Assembly (NCBI GenBank): GCA_003524095.1
Contig: DOEE01000001.1
Span: forward strand, 62,001-126,000
DNA: 64,000 nucleotides
DNA from: Clostridiales bacterium
GTDB lineage: Bacteria; Bacillota; Clostridia; Christensenellales; UBA1242
Direction: 5' to 3'
Below the pieces are notes generated by a model that saw nothing but the letters and a program-made list of their open reading frames with translations, ran no database searches and was not told where the DNA came from. The position numbers were made by a program, and so were the translations under genes. Position 1 is the first letter of the stretch, and each line of letters starts with the position of its first letter. Shown one piece after another: positions 18,714 through 28,860 of this stretch.

Positions 18714-20147
18714 CTAAATTTCTATTTCTGTAATGCTGTCAAAAAGACTGTCTAGTTCTTGTTTTTCATAATCTCTTTTTTGTGCAGATTTTTTGTCATT
18801 TACAACTACATTCGAACTATCTAAAGACAACTTTTTTGCATCGTCAACCGTACTAATATTTTTGATATGATATTCAGATAACAACTTATTTAGATATTGC
18901 ATTGGCATATATTTTTTTGTACTCAATTCTTCGGCAAAGTCAAGGAGTTCTCGACTTATTTTCCAATCATACATCCATGTTTTATAGAACATTCTATCCT
19001 GAGAATTGACCATTCTAACAATACCGAGTTTTTGGAGTATGTTGGCAATTTCTTCGTCGTTTTTGACAATATCTTCCATGTAATTGTCAATTGATGACGA
19101 TGTCAAGAGTCCAAGTTTAAACATGTTTTGCATGTGAGCGTTAAAACTCTCAAGCGAGCGTATACTTGATTTGAATGCAAAGTTAGATAGTTTGATAATT
19201 GCTTCTTCTTCAAATCCAAGTTGCAACCAGTTAACAATATATGTATCGACAACACTTGTCAAATCAGGATAATATTGCCCTAGATTTTTGACGACAGTTT
19301 TTGCTAGCACAAACATCTTATCCCTTGAGTCAAAGTAGTCATAAATTTCTTTGGTGCTTTCAAGTTTTAGGCTATAACAATTAAAAACAAACATGCCTAA
19401 TCTTTCAAAAGTTTTTGCTTTTGATTTTTTTGCAATTGCAACCACTAGGTCAGTGCCTATATCCATTTCTTTTGTCCATTGCAAGAATAGTCCAAACTCA
19501 TCTGCGGTTGCCTGTCTTCTCAGTCCCATTGCCTTAAGCACAAGTGTTATATCTCCAGTCAAACGTTCTTGGGTTAAAATTCTTTCATCAACATCGGCGC
19601 TTGTTTTGACTCCATCATAAGCCCAGTTTTTTGCAATTGTTGTAATATAATTAACGGAAACATTTTTGCCCTTTTGTTTAACAGAATAATCTATGATTTT
19701 GAGTACCGCTTCTTTTTCAAGTCCAAGGCTTTCAATCAAATAATAGAACTCTTCAAATTCTCTAGGGGTTAGCATTTTTGAACCAATTAATTCTTGTGCA
19801 GAAATATTAAATGCAGTGTACTTGTCTACATTGTATTTTTTAAGTTTTTGCAAAGCGTTTTTGGTGGGCAAGTATTTAATAACTACTGGCTCGATATTGA
19901 TAACTTGTACAAGTCCTTTTTCTTGCCAATAATAAAATATACTGATTATGTCTTCTCTTTTTAAATTTAAATTTTTTTCAAACATTTCAAGAGTATTGTC
20001 TTTGCTTGAATTACAAAGATATAATCCATACAAATATACCTTAACATAATCGCCTTCGGCATTTGGCAAAAAATCTGTTATAAAAAGATTGTCAAGACTA
20101 ACACTATTTTTACTTACAACTTCGCTTGAAAATTCACAAAATGCCAT
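18714..20147 (-). CDS. DnaD/DnaB-domain replication initiation protein
   Basis: 477 residues. The N-terminal part (KVYLYGLYLCNSSKDNTLEMF, with EKGLVQVI) is the winged-helix DnaD/DnaB DDBH1 type, and repeated helical DnaB_2-like segments follow, ending in LLSEYHIKNISTVDDAKK. Such proteins bridge origin DNA, DnaA and the helicase loader. It is cotranscribed with the DnaI-like gene from a predicted promoter at 20185-20214. Because both DnaB and DnaD share these domains I do not assign a gene symbol; length favours the DnaB side. Confidence 0.85.
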   Translation of the reverse strand: MAFCEFSSEVVSKNSVSLDNLFITDFLPNAEGDYVKVYLYGLYLCNSSKDNTLEMFEKNLNLKREDIISIFYYWQEKGLVQVINIEPVVIKYLPTKNALQKLKKYNVDKYTAFNISAQELIGSKMLTPREFEEFYYLIESLGLEKEAVLKIIDYSVKQKGKNVSVNYITTIAKNWAYDGVKTSADVDERILTQERLTGDITLVLKAMGLRRQATADEFGLFLQWTKEMDIGTDLVVAIAKKSKAKTFERLGMFVFNCYSLKLESTKEIYDYFDSRDKMFVLAKTVVKNLGQYYPDLTSVVDTYIVNWLQLGFEEEAIIKLSNFAFKSSIRSLESFNAHMQNMFKLGLLTSSSIDNYMEDIVKNDEEIANILQKLGIVRMVNSQDRMFYKTWMYDWKISRELLDFAEELSTKKYMPMQYLNKLLSEYHIKNISTVDDAKKLSLDSSNVVVNDKKSAQKRDYEKQELDSLFDSITEIEI

Positions 20148-20184
20148 TTGTTATACTTACTCCCTTGATTTGATTTTCTATTCT

Positions 20185-20214
20185 AATATACCACACTTTG
20201 CATACCCAATTCAA
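20185..20214 (-). promoter_or_regulatory. Candidate promoter of the DnaD-DnaI operon
   Basis: Minus-strand TTGAAT (20214-20209), 18-nt spacer, TATATT (20190-20185), 38 nt before the start codon. Confidence 0.45.
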
Positions 20215-20313
20215 CAAAAACTTTTAAATTTGAAAAAATTATTTTTATACACAATTTGCCAACTTTCAAAAATGTTTATAAAAAATATTTTGAAAAAATG
20301 AAAGCATTATATT

Positions 20314-20341
20314 TTGAATATAATAAATTATATGTTACAAT
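20314..20341 (+). promoter_or_regulatory. Candidate promoter of sbcDC
   Basis: TTGAAT (20314-20319), 16-nt spacer, TACAAT (20336-20341), 43 nt before the sbcD start. Confidence 0.45.
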
Positions 20342-20384
20342 GTTTATGAAAAAATGTTCAAATGAAAAATGGAGAAAGTAAAGA

Positions 20385-21623
20385 ATGAGAATTTTGCATA
20401 CTGCCGATTGGCACATTGGTGCAAAAACTGACGACCTTGATAGGTTTGAAGAACAAAAATTAGCACTCAAACAAGTTATTGAAATTAGCAAAAGATACAA
20501 TGTTGACATGGTTATAATTGCAGGAGATATTTATGAAAATCTTGTCCCTGCAGCCGAAGATGAAGAATTGTTTTATAAGACAATAGTTGAACTTTCACGA
20601 AATGGTGATTGTGCAGTTGTTGCAATTGCTGGAAACCATGATGATCCAAAAAGACTAAGCAATGCAAACGTGTTCGCTGACAAATTTGGAATTTATTTGG
20701 TTGGATATTATGATGAAATTAGTATCGACAAGTCAAGACGTGATACTAATATTTTTGCGACCAATTGCGGAAAAGGTTTTATTGAATTTGAAACAAAAGC
20801 AGGTGAAAAAGCCGTAGTAGCCTTGCTTCCATTCCCATCTTTCTATAGATACAAATGCGTCAAAAAACAAAATGACAACTTACAAGACAAAATATCTTCG
20901 TGGCTAATGGACGGCACAAGTCACTTTAGAGATGACACAATAAATATTACGGTTGCACACTTGACCAGTTATGGAATAGACATGGATCCCGACGAATATT
21001 TGACTTACACAACTCTAAGTTCAACTTATGGATACGTAGACCAAAAAATCTTACCAAGCAATGCTCAGTACACAGCACTTGGACATATTCACCGCACTTT
21101 GACTGTCAACAAAGACAAAAATATATTCTATTCGGGTTCACTAATTAACCAATTTTTTAGTGTTAATAATGACACACCTACTAATGTAATTATTGCCGAC
21201 CTTGATTCAAATGGTGTTAAAAATATTATTAAACAACCCCTTGACGTCAAACTACTCAAAAAGTTTACCGTCAACTCAGTTGCTGAGGCACACAAAGTTT
21301 TAAACGAACACCCCGAAAATCTAGTTAAAATTGTAATTGAAAATGTTGACTCGGTTGATGGAGATATAGACAATACCCAGTACACCCCATATATTACAAT
21401 GTCAGACGTCAAGTCCTTGCGAAGCAAACACCCAAATTTGGTTACACTATCCGTAATAACCAACCAAGCACGCGCACATTCCGAATTTACTAGCAAGAAA
21501 AATTTAACAAACGGAGAAATCTTTGATAATTTTGTCAAGGCCAAGAATGGCACTTTGCCAGAGCCAAAAGTCAAAGAACTTTTCTTAAGTTTGATGTCGG
21601 AGGATTTGTATGAAGCCGATTAA
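20385..21623 (+). CDS. sbcD: DNA double-strand break repair nuclease subunit SbcD
   Basis: Mre11-type metallophosphoesterase partner of SbcC; the complex opens hairpins and trims blocked DNA ends. 412 residues. Phosphoesterase motifs in order: ADWHIGAK, IAGDIYEN, AIAGNHDDPKR, and later LGHIHRTLTV with the paired His residues. The C-terminal cap follows. Start ATG 20385 has GGAGAAAGTAAAG upstream. The stop lies inside sbcC (14-nt overlap), so the two are coupled. Confidence 0.95.
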   Translation: MRILHTADWHIGAKTDDLDRFEEQKLALKQVIEISKRYNVDMVIIAGDIYENLVPAAEDEELFYKTIVELSRNGDCAVVAIAGNHDDPKRLSNANVFADKFGIYLVGYYDEISIDKSRRDTNIFATNCGKGFIEFETKAGEKAVVALLPFPSFYRYKCVKKQNDNLQDKISSWLMDGTSHFRDDTINITVAHLTSYGIDMDPDEYLTYTTLSSTYGYVDQKILPSNAQYTALGHIHRTLTVNKDKNIFYSGSLINQFFSVNNDTPTNVIIADLDSNGVKNIIKQPLDVKLLKKFTVNSVAEAHKVLNEHPENLVKIVIENVDSVDGDIDNTQYTPYITMSDVKSLRSKHPNLVTLSVITNQARAHSEFTSKKNLTNGEIFDNFVKAKNGTLPEPKVKELFLSLMSEDLYEAD

Positions 21624-24312
21624 TCTTAAAATTAAAGGTATAAATAGTTATATAAACGAACAAGAAATTGACTTTAATAAACTTGCCGAAAACAAAATTT
21701 TTGGTATTTTTGGCGAAACTGGAAGTGGCAAAACGACTATTTTGGATAGCATAATTTTGGCACTTTATGGGGTATCAGATAGAGATACTCTCCAAAACAT
21801 CATTAATGTCAATACCAAAGACGCATTTGTTGAATTTACTTTTGAAATGGAACAATCCGATGGCAAAGTTTGCAAGTACTTTATACGAAGAGACTTTAGG
21901 CTTAGACCAAGCGGTCTCAAAACCGACGCCATAATAAATGACATGACACACAAAAAGACTCTAGCCGAAATGCCAGACAATGTTAACAACAAGGTTATGG
22001 ATATTATAGGTATTGGCAAAAAAGAATTTACAAAGTGTATAGCACTTCCACAAGGTGAGTTTGATAGATTTTTGTCCGACACACCAAGTATCCGAAAAAA
22101 GACACTTGCAAAACTTTTTGACCTAGAGCAATTTGGTGTAATTTTAAGCGAAAAACTCAAAAAAAGAAAAAACCTAGTTGCTTTAAATAAGTCCACACTG
22201 GAAGAAAAAATCTCAATTTATAACGGAATTAATCAAGAAACCATAGACAAAACCGAAAAGATTTTGAAAGACGGTGGAAAACAAGAAAAAACACTTGCCA
22301 TCCAAATAGCAAGGGACAAAAAACTACTTGAACAAATCAAGAATGAACTTGACGTCAAACAACAACTTTTGGATATGGAAGTTAATCTTAATATCAAACA
22401 AAGCGAACTTCAGGAAATCAACTTTATCGAAAAACAAATTGAATATACCGAAAAATATGGCGACTACACCATTCTTTCGACCAAGTTCAATAATTGTATT
22501 GATGAAATTGAAACTCTAAATAATTCTTTGACCGAAAATAAGCAATTGGTTTTAAATCTTGACGAAGAACTAAAAAGATTGGAGATTTTAAAAAGCGACA
22601 ATTTATCCAAGATTGACAGTCTTACTCAACAAGTTAATTCAAATCAGGTTCTTATCGAAAAGAAAAATTTGCACGACAATCAAATCAAAGATTTAAAAAC
22701 CAAGAAAAACGAAGTTTCCGAAAAATTAACTCAAATTGCTTCTAAAATTTTGACTTCAAACAACGACATCAAGGATTTGAAGAGCAACATCTCTAGCCTT
22801 GAAAATAGTTACAAAAAATTAGAAACTCAAATATTTGATAACATGGATATTTTAGACAAATTAAATAACTGCGAAACTTTCAAGGTTAAACAGGATTTTG
22901 CGTTGTTTTTGACCATTACTCGAAGCAAAATTGACCCAGAATCGCTAAGTGAAGTAGAAAACTTTAATATCCACGACGAAGTTATGCAAGCCACCCATGA
23001 TATGGAAAATTATGAACTGGGTGTTCGAAAGGAAATAAGCGAAATTCTCAAAGATTTAAAAGATTACGAAATTGATTTGGATAATTTGCAGGACATCAAA
23101 GATGACGTCATCAAACAAAACGAAAAGTTAAACAAGAAATGTGACGAAATTGAAGATGCTATTGTTGTGTCCAAGGAACAACTTGCATATATCAAATCGG
23201 ATTTAAATAACCTACTAGATAAACAACAAGAATTAAATCTTACCCTTCAAAATTACAAACAAAATATAGAAACTCTTGAAAAACAACAAGTCTCTATCCC
23301 AGCAGACGATTTGGAATACATCAAAAAGACACTTAACATGTATCAAAGTGAAGGCGAAAAACTTGACACAAAAATAACCAAGTTAAACGCACAAAAACAA
23401 AAAGCAATAATAGATATTGAGGTTGCAACAACTAATATTGAAAACCACAAAGACAAAATTGCATCTTTGAATACTGCACTCAAACCATACAACAAAACAA
23501 CTTTCAAAGAAAAAGTAGACAAGACATTGTTACTCAATTCAAACGAAATTGAAAGCATGAAACAAAAGGTAGAAAATTACAAAAAAGAATATGGAGTTTT
23601 GGAGGCCACTACTCTAAGTCTTAGAGAAAAATCCAAAGACTATGTGTACACCAAGGACGATTATCACAATCTACTTGAGACCCAAAACAAAAATGAAGAG
23701 AAATTAACTGAACTAAAAGTGTTTATTAACGTAAACCAAATTACTCTAGATATTCAAAAACAAAATTTATCCACAGTACTACTTCTTCAAAAAGACTTGG
23801 ATGAAGTCAATTCACAATACAATGCAATTGAACAACTCGAAGGCTTGTTATCAGGCGGAGCATTAATAGATTTTGTTGCCGAAGAATATATGGGGCTTAT
23901 AACTGAGTTTGCTAATAGTTATGTTTACAAGATAAGCAAAGGCAAATATCTTCTTAACTACGACGGCGACTTTAATGTAATAGACAACTTCAATGGCGGA
24001 ATCAAACGTTCGGTCAAAACGCTTAGCGGTGGCGAAAGATTTATTGTATCTCTAAGCCTTGCACTAGGAATATCTCAAAGTATTGCTGTTAACAACAACA
24101 AAAACTTTAATTTCTTCTTTATAGACGAGGGATTTGGGAACTTGAGCGAAAACTATATCGAAAAAGTTTTGCAAAGTTTTGATGCTCTTATCAAACTTAA
24201 CTTTACAGTAGGATTTATCACTCACGTTGAAAAAATGGAATATTATCTAAACAATAGAATAATAGTAACCAAGACCCCTGATGATGGTTCCAAAATTGAA
24301 CAATTTAGTTAA
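21610..24312 (+). CDS. sbcC: SMC-like ATPase subunit SbcC
   Basis: Rad50-type ATPase of the SbcCD complex. 900 residues, somewhat shorter than the E. coli protein but normal for Bacillota. Walker A GIFGETGSGKTTILDSI lies near residue 32-48, then about 600 residues of coiled coil (heptads rich in Lys, Glu, Asn, Leu). There is no clear CxxC zinc hook in the middle, where one would be expected, which is worth noting. The C-terminal ABC part has signature LSGGERFIVSLSLALG and Walker B FFFIDEGFGNLSE. Operon with sbcD; strong terminator follows. Confidence 0.93.
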   Translation: MKPINLKIKGINSYINEQEIDFNKLAENKIFGIFGETGSGKTTILDSIILALYGVSDRDTLQNIINVNTKDAFVEFTFEMEQSDGKVCKYFIRRDFRLRPSGLKTDAIINDMTHKKTLAEMPDNVNNKVMDIIGIGKKEFTKCIALPQGEFDRFLSDTPSIRKKTLAKLFDLEQFGVILSEKLKKRKNLVALNKSTLEEKISIYNGINQETIDKTEKILKDGGKQEKTLAIQIARDKKLLEQIKNELDVKQQLLDMEVNLNIKQSELQEINFIEKQIEYTEKYGDYTILSTKFNNCIDEIETLNNSLTENKQLVLNLDEELKRLEILKSDNLSKIDSLTQQVNSNQVLIEKKNLHDNQIKDLKTKKNEVSEKLTQIASKILTSNNDIKDLKSNISSLENSYKKLETQIFDNMDILDKLNNCETFKVKQDFALFLTITRSKIDPESLSEVENFNIHDEVMQATHDMENYELGVRKEISEILKDLKDYEIDLDNLQDIKDDVIKQNEKLNKKCDEIEDAIVVSKEQLAYIKSDLNNLLDKQQELNLTLQNYKQNIETLEKQQVSIPADDLEYIKKTLNMYQSEGEKLDTKITKLNAQKQKAIIDIEVATTNIENHKDKIASLNTALKPYNKTTFKEKVDKTLLLNSNEIESMKQKVENYKKEYGVLEATTLSLREKSKDYVYTKDDYHNLLETQNKNEEKLTELKVFINVNQITLDIQKQNLSTVLLLQKDLDEVNSQYNAIEQLEGLLSGGALIDFVAEEYMGLITEFANSYVYKISKGKYLLNYDGDFNVIDNFNGGIKRSVKTLSGGERFIVSLSLALGISQSIAVNNNKNFNFFFIDEGFGNLSENYIEKVLQSFDALIKLNFTVGFITHVEKMEYYLNNRIIVTKTPDDGSKIEQFS

Positions 24313-24365
24313 TATTAGACACAAAAAATTCCAACCAAAGTTCCAACTGTCTCAAAACCAACAAA

Positions 24366-24412
24366 TAAAAAAAGAAACGATGCCAAATAAATGCAACGTT
24401 TCTTTTTTTATT
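24366..24412. terminator. Terminator after sbcC
   Basis: AAAAGAAACG / CGTTTCTTTT stem with A- and T-tracts, between convergent sbcC and the esterase-like lipoprotein gene. Confidence 0.75.
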
Positions 24413-24419
24413 TAACAAA

Positions 24420-25313
24420 TTAATAACTTTGGTCGGTTACGGCCTTGGCAAATAAGTGTCCTAATTTTATCTGAGATAAAACATCATAATGAGCAAGGTC
24501 TGGGGAGTCTTGTGGTTCTAAATTGTATGTTAAGTTTTCGGCTATAGTGTCAATATAATAATTATTATCTGCAAGCGTACTAAACATTAATTTACATTCA
24601 TTTATGGTTTTGTATTCTTTCCAATAATAACAATCACTTATACCCGCATCAATCCATTTGATATTTCCAAATTCTTGACGAATGGAACTTACAAATTTTT
24701 TAGTATTCTCAAAATACTTTTTACTTGTTTCTCCAAAAGCATCGCTTTCGCCTTGCATCCAGCACATTGCTACAATATTAGGGTTGTAATTTTTGCTTTT
24801 TAGATAGTCAATGGATTGCTTAGTATATTTAACCAGTCCTTTATACAAACATTGATTTTCTTTTTTCCAATGTTCATACAAATTGCTACCACCATATGAA
24901 TACTTAATAATATAATATTCGTCTTGTTCTTGTCCTAGTCTTTCGCTAAGACCTATTTCTGGACCAAAGGCATAATATGACTCGACATTGGTATGTACAA
25001 AGCCATCTGATTTGTTTAATCCATTTTCGGTATTATAATTAATGTACACGTTCTTTTGACCAGCCACATACTCATTATACTTTTCTTCGGAAACTTTTTC
25101 TTTGAGAATCGTCGTATGTGCAACTCCAGTAGCATTAGATTGCCCTGCCAAAATTATAACTTTTACATTTTTATTGTTTCCATCTTCCAAGGTATCATTT
25201 ATTACAAAGTCAAAATTTAATTTTAAACTATTTATTTTGGGTTTTTCGCCACAGCCAAAAAAAGCAATAAATGCAATAGCACACAACGAAATTATGCTTA
25301 ATATTCTTTTCAT
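24420..25313 (-). CDS. Lipoprotein with SASA-type (sialate O-acetylesterase-like) SGNH domain
   Basis: 297 residues. Signal peptide with lipobox FFGC (Cys 21). The domain contains VIILAGQSNATG with the nucleophile Ser at about residue 59, FGPEIGLSERLG, MCWMQGESDAFG (the conserved QGE.D block), and a late DLAHYD with Asp 272/His 275 as likely catalytic partners. This is the carbohydrate esterase 6/SASA family that removes acetyl groups from sialic acids or polysaccharides. It is anchored on the cell surface. GGGGAAG upstream of ATG 25313. It follows a broken M60-type gene in the same direction, suggesting a glycan-foraging locus in decay. Confidence 0.85.
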   Translation of the reverse strand: MKRILSIISLCAIAFIAFFGCGEKPKINSLKLNFDFVINDTLEDGNNKNVKVIILAGQSNATGVAHTTILKEKVSEEKYNEYVAGQKNVYINYNTENGLNKSDGFVHTNVESYYAFGPEIGLSERLGQEQDEYYIIKYSYGGSNLYEHWKKENQCLYKGLVKYTKQSIDYLKSKNYNPNIVAMCWMQGESDAFGETSKKYFENTKKFVSSIRQEFGNIKWIDAGISDCYYWKEYKTINECKLMFSTLADNNYYIDTIAENLTYNLEPQDSPDLAHYDVLSQIKLGHLFAKAVTDQSY

Positions 25314-25339
25314 AATATCTTCCCCTTACTTAATGTTGC

Positions 25340-25956
25340 CTAGTTGTTAATATTTCGGTGACTCATTTGACCGATTGAAATACTAAGCCCGCCAGTTGCT
25401 TCCAAGTCTTCGCTACTTATTTCAACCTTGACAACTTCGCCTGCTGGAGCATACACTCCGGTTATGTAATTTCTATCTTCAAGTTGTTTGAGTGTCACTC
25501 TTTGTATAACAGCCGGTTCGTTATCACTAACATCGCCAAAATACATTCCCTTTGAAGATGTATGACGATACAATTTTTTGTCTGTTGCTACTCCATTTAG
25601 ATACAAGTTTCCAAACTCATCCATACTATCATAGGTTGTGCTTGATGCACGAAGCCTAGCATCTTCTTCAAATAGTTTGGTCTTGATGCCATCATCGGTT
25701 ATTGTCATGCTTGTTCCATAGACTGGATAGTTTTCAAGCAACCCTTCATCCGAGTAACCACTTGGAATATTTCGTGGATACTTGCCAAGTGTTTCAAAAT
25801 ACTGTTCAACCTTCCAGGTGTTTTTGCGCCAATTTCCAACTTTTCGAATTTATTACTATTGCAACTTCTCACCCAAAAAGTAAGACCGATTGCAATGCCC
25901 ATAATCAAAATTATTCCAAGTATAATATACAAAATATTTATCTTTTTCTTAATCAT
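25340..25956 (-). pseudogene. Frameshifted and truncated M60-like (mucin-peptidase-type) surface protein
   Basis: ATG 25956 begins a protein with one N-terminal TM helix (INILYIILGIILIMGIAIGL). The frame reads LEIGAKTPGRL and then diverges, while the -1/+1 neighbour frame continues seamlessly as TWKVEQYFETLGKYPRNIPS into the open frame ending at 25340. The switch is in an A5 run at about 25824-25828. The downstream part (YITGVYAPAGEVVKVEI, then GLSISIGQMSHRNINN) matches the N-terminal region of M60/enhancin-type peptidases, but ends right there, so the HExxH catalytic domain is absent. Both a frameshift and a 3' truncation are needed to explain it. Confidence 0.72.
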
Positions 25957-26108
25957 AATTTTTCCCTAAATATACAAAATCAAAATGCAAATTTCTTAAT
26001 TTAAGTATATAATTATTAATATAATTTTCCAACTATATTTTGTTAAAAAATTAAAAATAGCACTAGTGAGTTTAGTGCTATTATAACAAAGTTTTCAATT
26101 ATTTTCCC

Positions 26109-26666
26109 CTAATTTTCTTTTGCAATATCTTTTTTAAGCACAATTTCGTTGTATGTTTTTTTGAGATATTTTTTGTTAAGAACTTGTTTTTCGCCCAAAT
26201 CCACAAGGTCATAAAACACTTTTGAAAAGAAAGATTTCATGTTATCATTCGTATCAGCATGCGACCCTTTGTTTATCCAGTGATTAAGGACTTTTTGCGG
26301 AGTATATGTTTTTTTGTTATAACACTTTGCTGCGGCAATTTTGTCGCAAATACATTCAACAGCATATTTGTATGGCATATTTCGTTGAACTTTGTTTGAA
26401 GCATCATACCAATACTCAATGTGGTGTTTGTTGTGGTTTTTGTGATGAATCCAACAATCAGAGTATCCTTTGATTTTTCGGCACTCTTCAATTGGCGAAT
26501 GTTCACCACTAAAGTACTTAACACTTTCCCAAAATTCAACAGGACTAAACTTAGATAAATCATGCACCAGCCCACGCCACACAAGTCCACACTTTAAGCA
26601 ATGCTTAAAGACCATAAATCTATGTTTTGTAATTAGCATTAAATGCCCAAAAAATTTACTTTTCAT
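26109..26666 (-). CDS. DUF5662 family protein
   Basis: 185 residues from ATG 26666, which has GGAGAG five bases upstream; upstream in-frame codons lack an RBS. It is rich in His and charged residues: HLMLITKHRFMVFKHCLKC, GLVHDLSKFSPVEFW, WIHHKNHNKHHIEYW, and CDKIAAAKCY. These conserved His/Asp blocks are what I recognise as DUF5662, widespread in gut Bacillota and phages; an HD-like metal site is plausible, but the function is not established. No membrane segment. Monocistronic. Confidence 0.75.
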   Translation of the reverse strand: MKSKFFGHLMLITKHRFMVFKHCLKCGLVWRGLVHDLSKFSPVEFWESVKYFSGEHSPIEECRKIKGYSDCWIHHKNHNKHHIEYWYDASNKVQRNMPYKYAVECICDKIAAAKCYNKKTYTPQKVLNHWINKGSHADTNDNMKSFFSKVFYDLVDLGEKQVLNKKYLKKTYNEIVLKKDIAKEN

Positions 26667-27042
26667 TTGTCTCTCCATTATCAAAAAAATTATACCACAA
26701 ATGCACCTTTGTTGCCAACAATTAAAACAAAAAATCAACGACCTTTAAACAAAACTAAAAATTGCATTTTGTTTATTTTGTCAACAAAAAAAATACAGAA
26801 ATATTTTAAAAATCCACGTATGCAATGTAAATTGGTGCACCATACAGGAATAATCCGAACAACTGTAAAAGTGAGTTCGTTTTTTTATATAAAAAAACTT
26901 ATTGTTAAATTTAACAATTTTTCAACTAACAAAATTATAAAAAATATTTTCAAATTTTATATTTATTGTTTTTTAACATATCACCCATTTGTTTGAAATT
27001 AATGTTTTTTAATGATAATATATTTATGTAAGGAACAATATT
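26667..27042. other. 376-bp intergenic region
   Basis: Divergent promoter region between the DUF5662 gene and alkaline phosphatase. Very AT-rich; two short plus-strand frames inside lack RBS and plausible composition. No RNA or repeat seen. Confidence 0.5.
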
Positions 27043-28170
27043 ATGAAAAGAAAAAAAATAATTATTATTAGCATTAGTTTAGTTATTACAATCATTTTTG
27101 CGATTTTTGGTGGTTTTTTAGGACTTATTTTATCAAGAAATGCTCAACTAAACACAATTGATTTTTCAGAAATTACTGGAAGTTCAAAAAAAGTTGTTTT
27201 GTTTATTGGCGATGGAATGGGTGTAAACCATGTTAAAGCAACATCAAGTTATTATGAAAAACAAATGTTTATGACCTCGCTGGAATATCAGGGTATGGTT
27301 TCAACTTTTTCAAATTCACTATTTTCGCCTACAGACAGTGCAGCGGCAGCAAGTAGTTTGGCAACTGGAAGAAAATTTAACAACAAAGAAGTTTCAAGAC
27401 ACAATGGAATAGATATTACAACAATTAGCGAAAAAGCAAAAAATAAAGGGCTTGGGGTTGGAATTGTTACGACTGACAATCTATATGGTGCAACACCTGC
27501 GTCATTTTCCTCTCACGCAAACAATCGTGGAGATACTAAGCAAATTGTTTTGGCACAAGCAAAAAGCAACATAGATTTGTTTTTGGGAGCTGGTAAAACA
27601 ACCTACGAAGCCTATAAAAATTTGTTTGAAAACAATGGCTATAACTACAAAAATGATCTGTCACTTTTTGAAAATAATTTTGAAAAGCAGATAGGAGTTT
27701 TTAATAATATAGTAGCAGAAAATGGGGATAACATCTCTCCTACTCTTGAAATGTTAACCGAATACGCAATAACATATCTTGAAGCGAACTACCCAAATGG
27801 ATATTTTTTGATGATAGAAGGTGCGCATATAGACAAAGCCAGTCACTCAAACGACATTTTTAAAATGATGAGTTATCTAAATAGTTTTGACGAAAGTATC
27901 AAAATTTGCCACGACAAACTACAAACTCAACCCAATGTTACTATCATGGTAACTGCCGACCACGAAACAGGTGGACTAAATTATAACAATCAAACTAAAG
28001 ATGAAATAAACAATTCTCTCTACACACGCTCAGGTCATTCAAGCAAAAATGTTCCCTACTTTATATATCAAAAAACAGAAAGCACAATAAAACTAAACTC
28101 AGTTTTAAAAAACAAAATAGATAACACAGATATTTTCAAACTTAGCGAAGCACTATTGAATTTAAAATAG
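27043..28170 (+). CDS. Alkaline phosphatase, membrane-anchored
   Basis: 375 residues. N-terminal TM/signal anchor (IIIISISLVITIIFAIFGGFL), then the alkaline phosphatase fold: VVLFIGDGMGVNH (metal-binding Asp 57), PTDSAAAASSLATG with the phosphorylated Ser 99, NNKEVSRHNGI, IEGAHIDKASHSND (metal-binding Asp and His) and MVTADHETGG. It hydrolyses phosphomonoesters outside the cell, releasing phosphate. RBS AAGGAAC precedes ATG 27043. No Pho box was looked for with certainty. Monocistronic. Confidence 0.93.
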   Translation: MKRKKIIIISISLVITIIFAIFGGFLGLILSRNAQLNTIDFSEITGSSKKVVLFIGDGMGVNHVKATSSYYEKQMFMTSLEYQGMVSTFSNSLFSPTDSAAAASSLATGRKFNNKEVSRHNGIDITTISEKAKNKGLGVGIVTTDNLYGATPASFSSHANNRGDTKQIVLAQAKSNIDLFLGAGKTTYEAYKNLFENNGYNYKNDLSLFENNFEKQIGVFNNIVAENGDNISPTLEMLTEYAITYLEANYPNGYFLMIEGAHIDKASHSNDIFKMMSYLNSFDESIKICHDKLQTQPNVTIMVTADHETGGLNYNNQTKDEINNSLYTRSGHSSKNVPYFIYQKTESTIKLNSVLKNKIDNTDIFKLSEALLNLK

Positions 28171-28300
28171 CAAATAAATAAAAAATTAAATTTTTATAAA
28201 AAAACGGCAGTTTTTTATGTTTATCCATCATTTTTTGCTATTTTATTTGTTTTAGAATATTTATTCTTATATGCTTAAATTAATTAAAGCGGGATTTTTT

Positions 28301-28482
28301 ATGATAAAAACAAACAAAAAATATGTTTTGCTAACTATTGCAATTGCGTTTTACTGTTCTTGTGTGTTCTAGCAAGTGCTTGTGGCGCATCTAAACCTAC
28401 GCCTTGGAATAAAACACTAACTTTTTCTAGCCTAAGTGATATTGACATTATCTGTGTTAAAATTGTCGCTAAAATTTTATGA
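28301..28482 (+). pseudogene. Decayed lipoprotein gene
   Basis: ATG 28301 begins a signal peptide (MIKTNKKYVLLTIAIAF) that meets a stop after 19 codons. A neighbouring frame continues LCVLASACGASKPTPW, which is a textbook lipobox (LASAC) and mature N-terminus, then stops at 28482. So one base has been gained or lost within the signal peptide and the rest of the gene is gone. Further scraps of protein-like frame (PAKKVIPETLVKYTMKQ) appear up to about 28640. No functional product is expected. Confidence 0.6.
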
Positions 28483-28643
28483 TTTAATAACCTTTTTAAA
28501 ATACAATACAAAAAGGCAGAAAAAGGAAAATGCGAATCCCATAAGCATAAATATCGTTTCTCTGTCTTAACCAGCAAAAAAAGTTATTCCGGAAACTCTT
28601 GTCAAGTACACCATGAAACAAATTAGCCATAGTACAGAACAGC

Positions 28644-28686
28644 AAAAAGCGAAAGTGTTGGTGAATGTAACACACTTTCGCTTTTT
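28644..28686. repeat. Dispersed hairpin repeat, copy 1
   Basis: AAAAAGCGAAAGTGTT stem, loop containing GTGAATGTA, then the complement ending CTTTCGCTTTTT. Nearly the same 42-nt element, including the loop, recurs at 53672-53713. Here it follows the decayed lipoprotein gene. Confidence 0.7.
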
Positions 28687-28712
28687 GTTTGCTTTAATTT
28701 AGTTATAGAAAT

Positions 28713-28761
28713 GTGCTTGTCTGCTGGAGCGAAGCGACAGCACTTGTATCAAGACAAGCAC
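28713..28761. repeat. Nested hairpin upstream of the restriction-modification operon
   Basis: GTGCTTGTCT (28713-28722) pairs with AGACAAGCAC (28752-28761). Inside it TGCTG (28722-28726) pairs with CAGCA (28738-28742) around GAGCGAAGCGA. No T-run follows. It lies about 65 nt before the -10 (28826-28831) of the next operon. Confidence 0.6.
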
Positions 28762-28860
28762 ACGCCACAATCTCAAAATAAAAAAATATTTTTGTCAAAT
28801 GGCTACAAAATTTTTATTTATATGTTATAATGTAAACACAATATAATTTATGGAGAGAAT

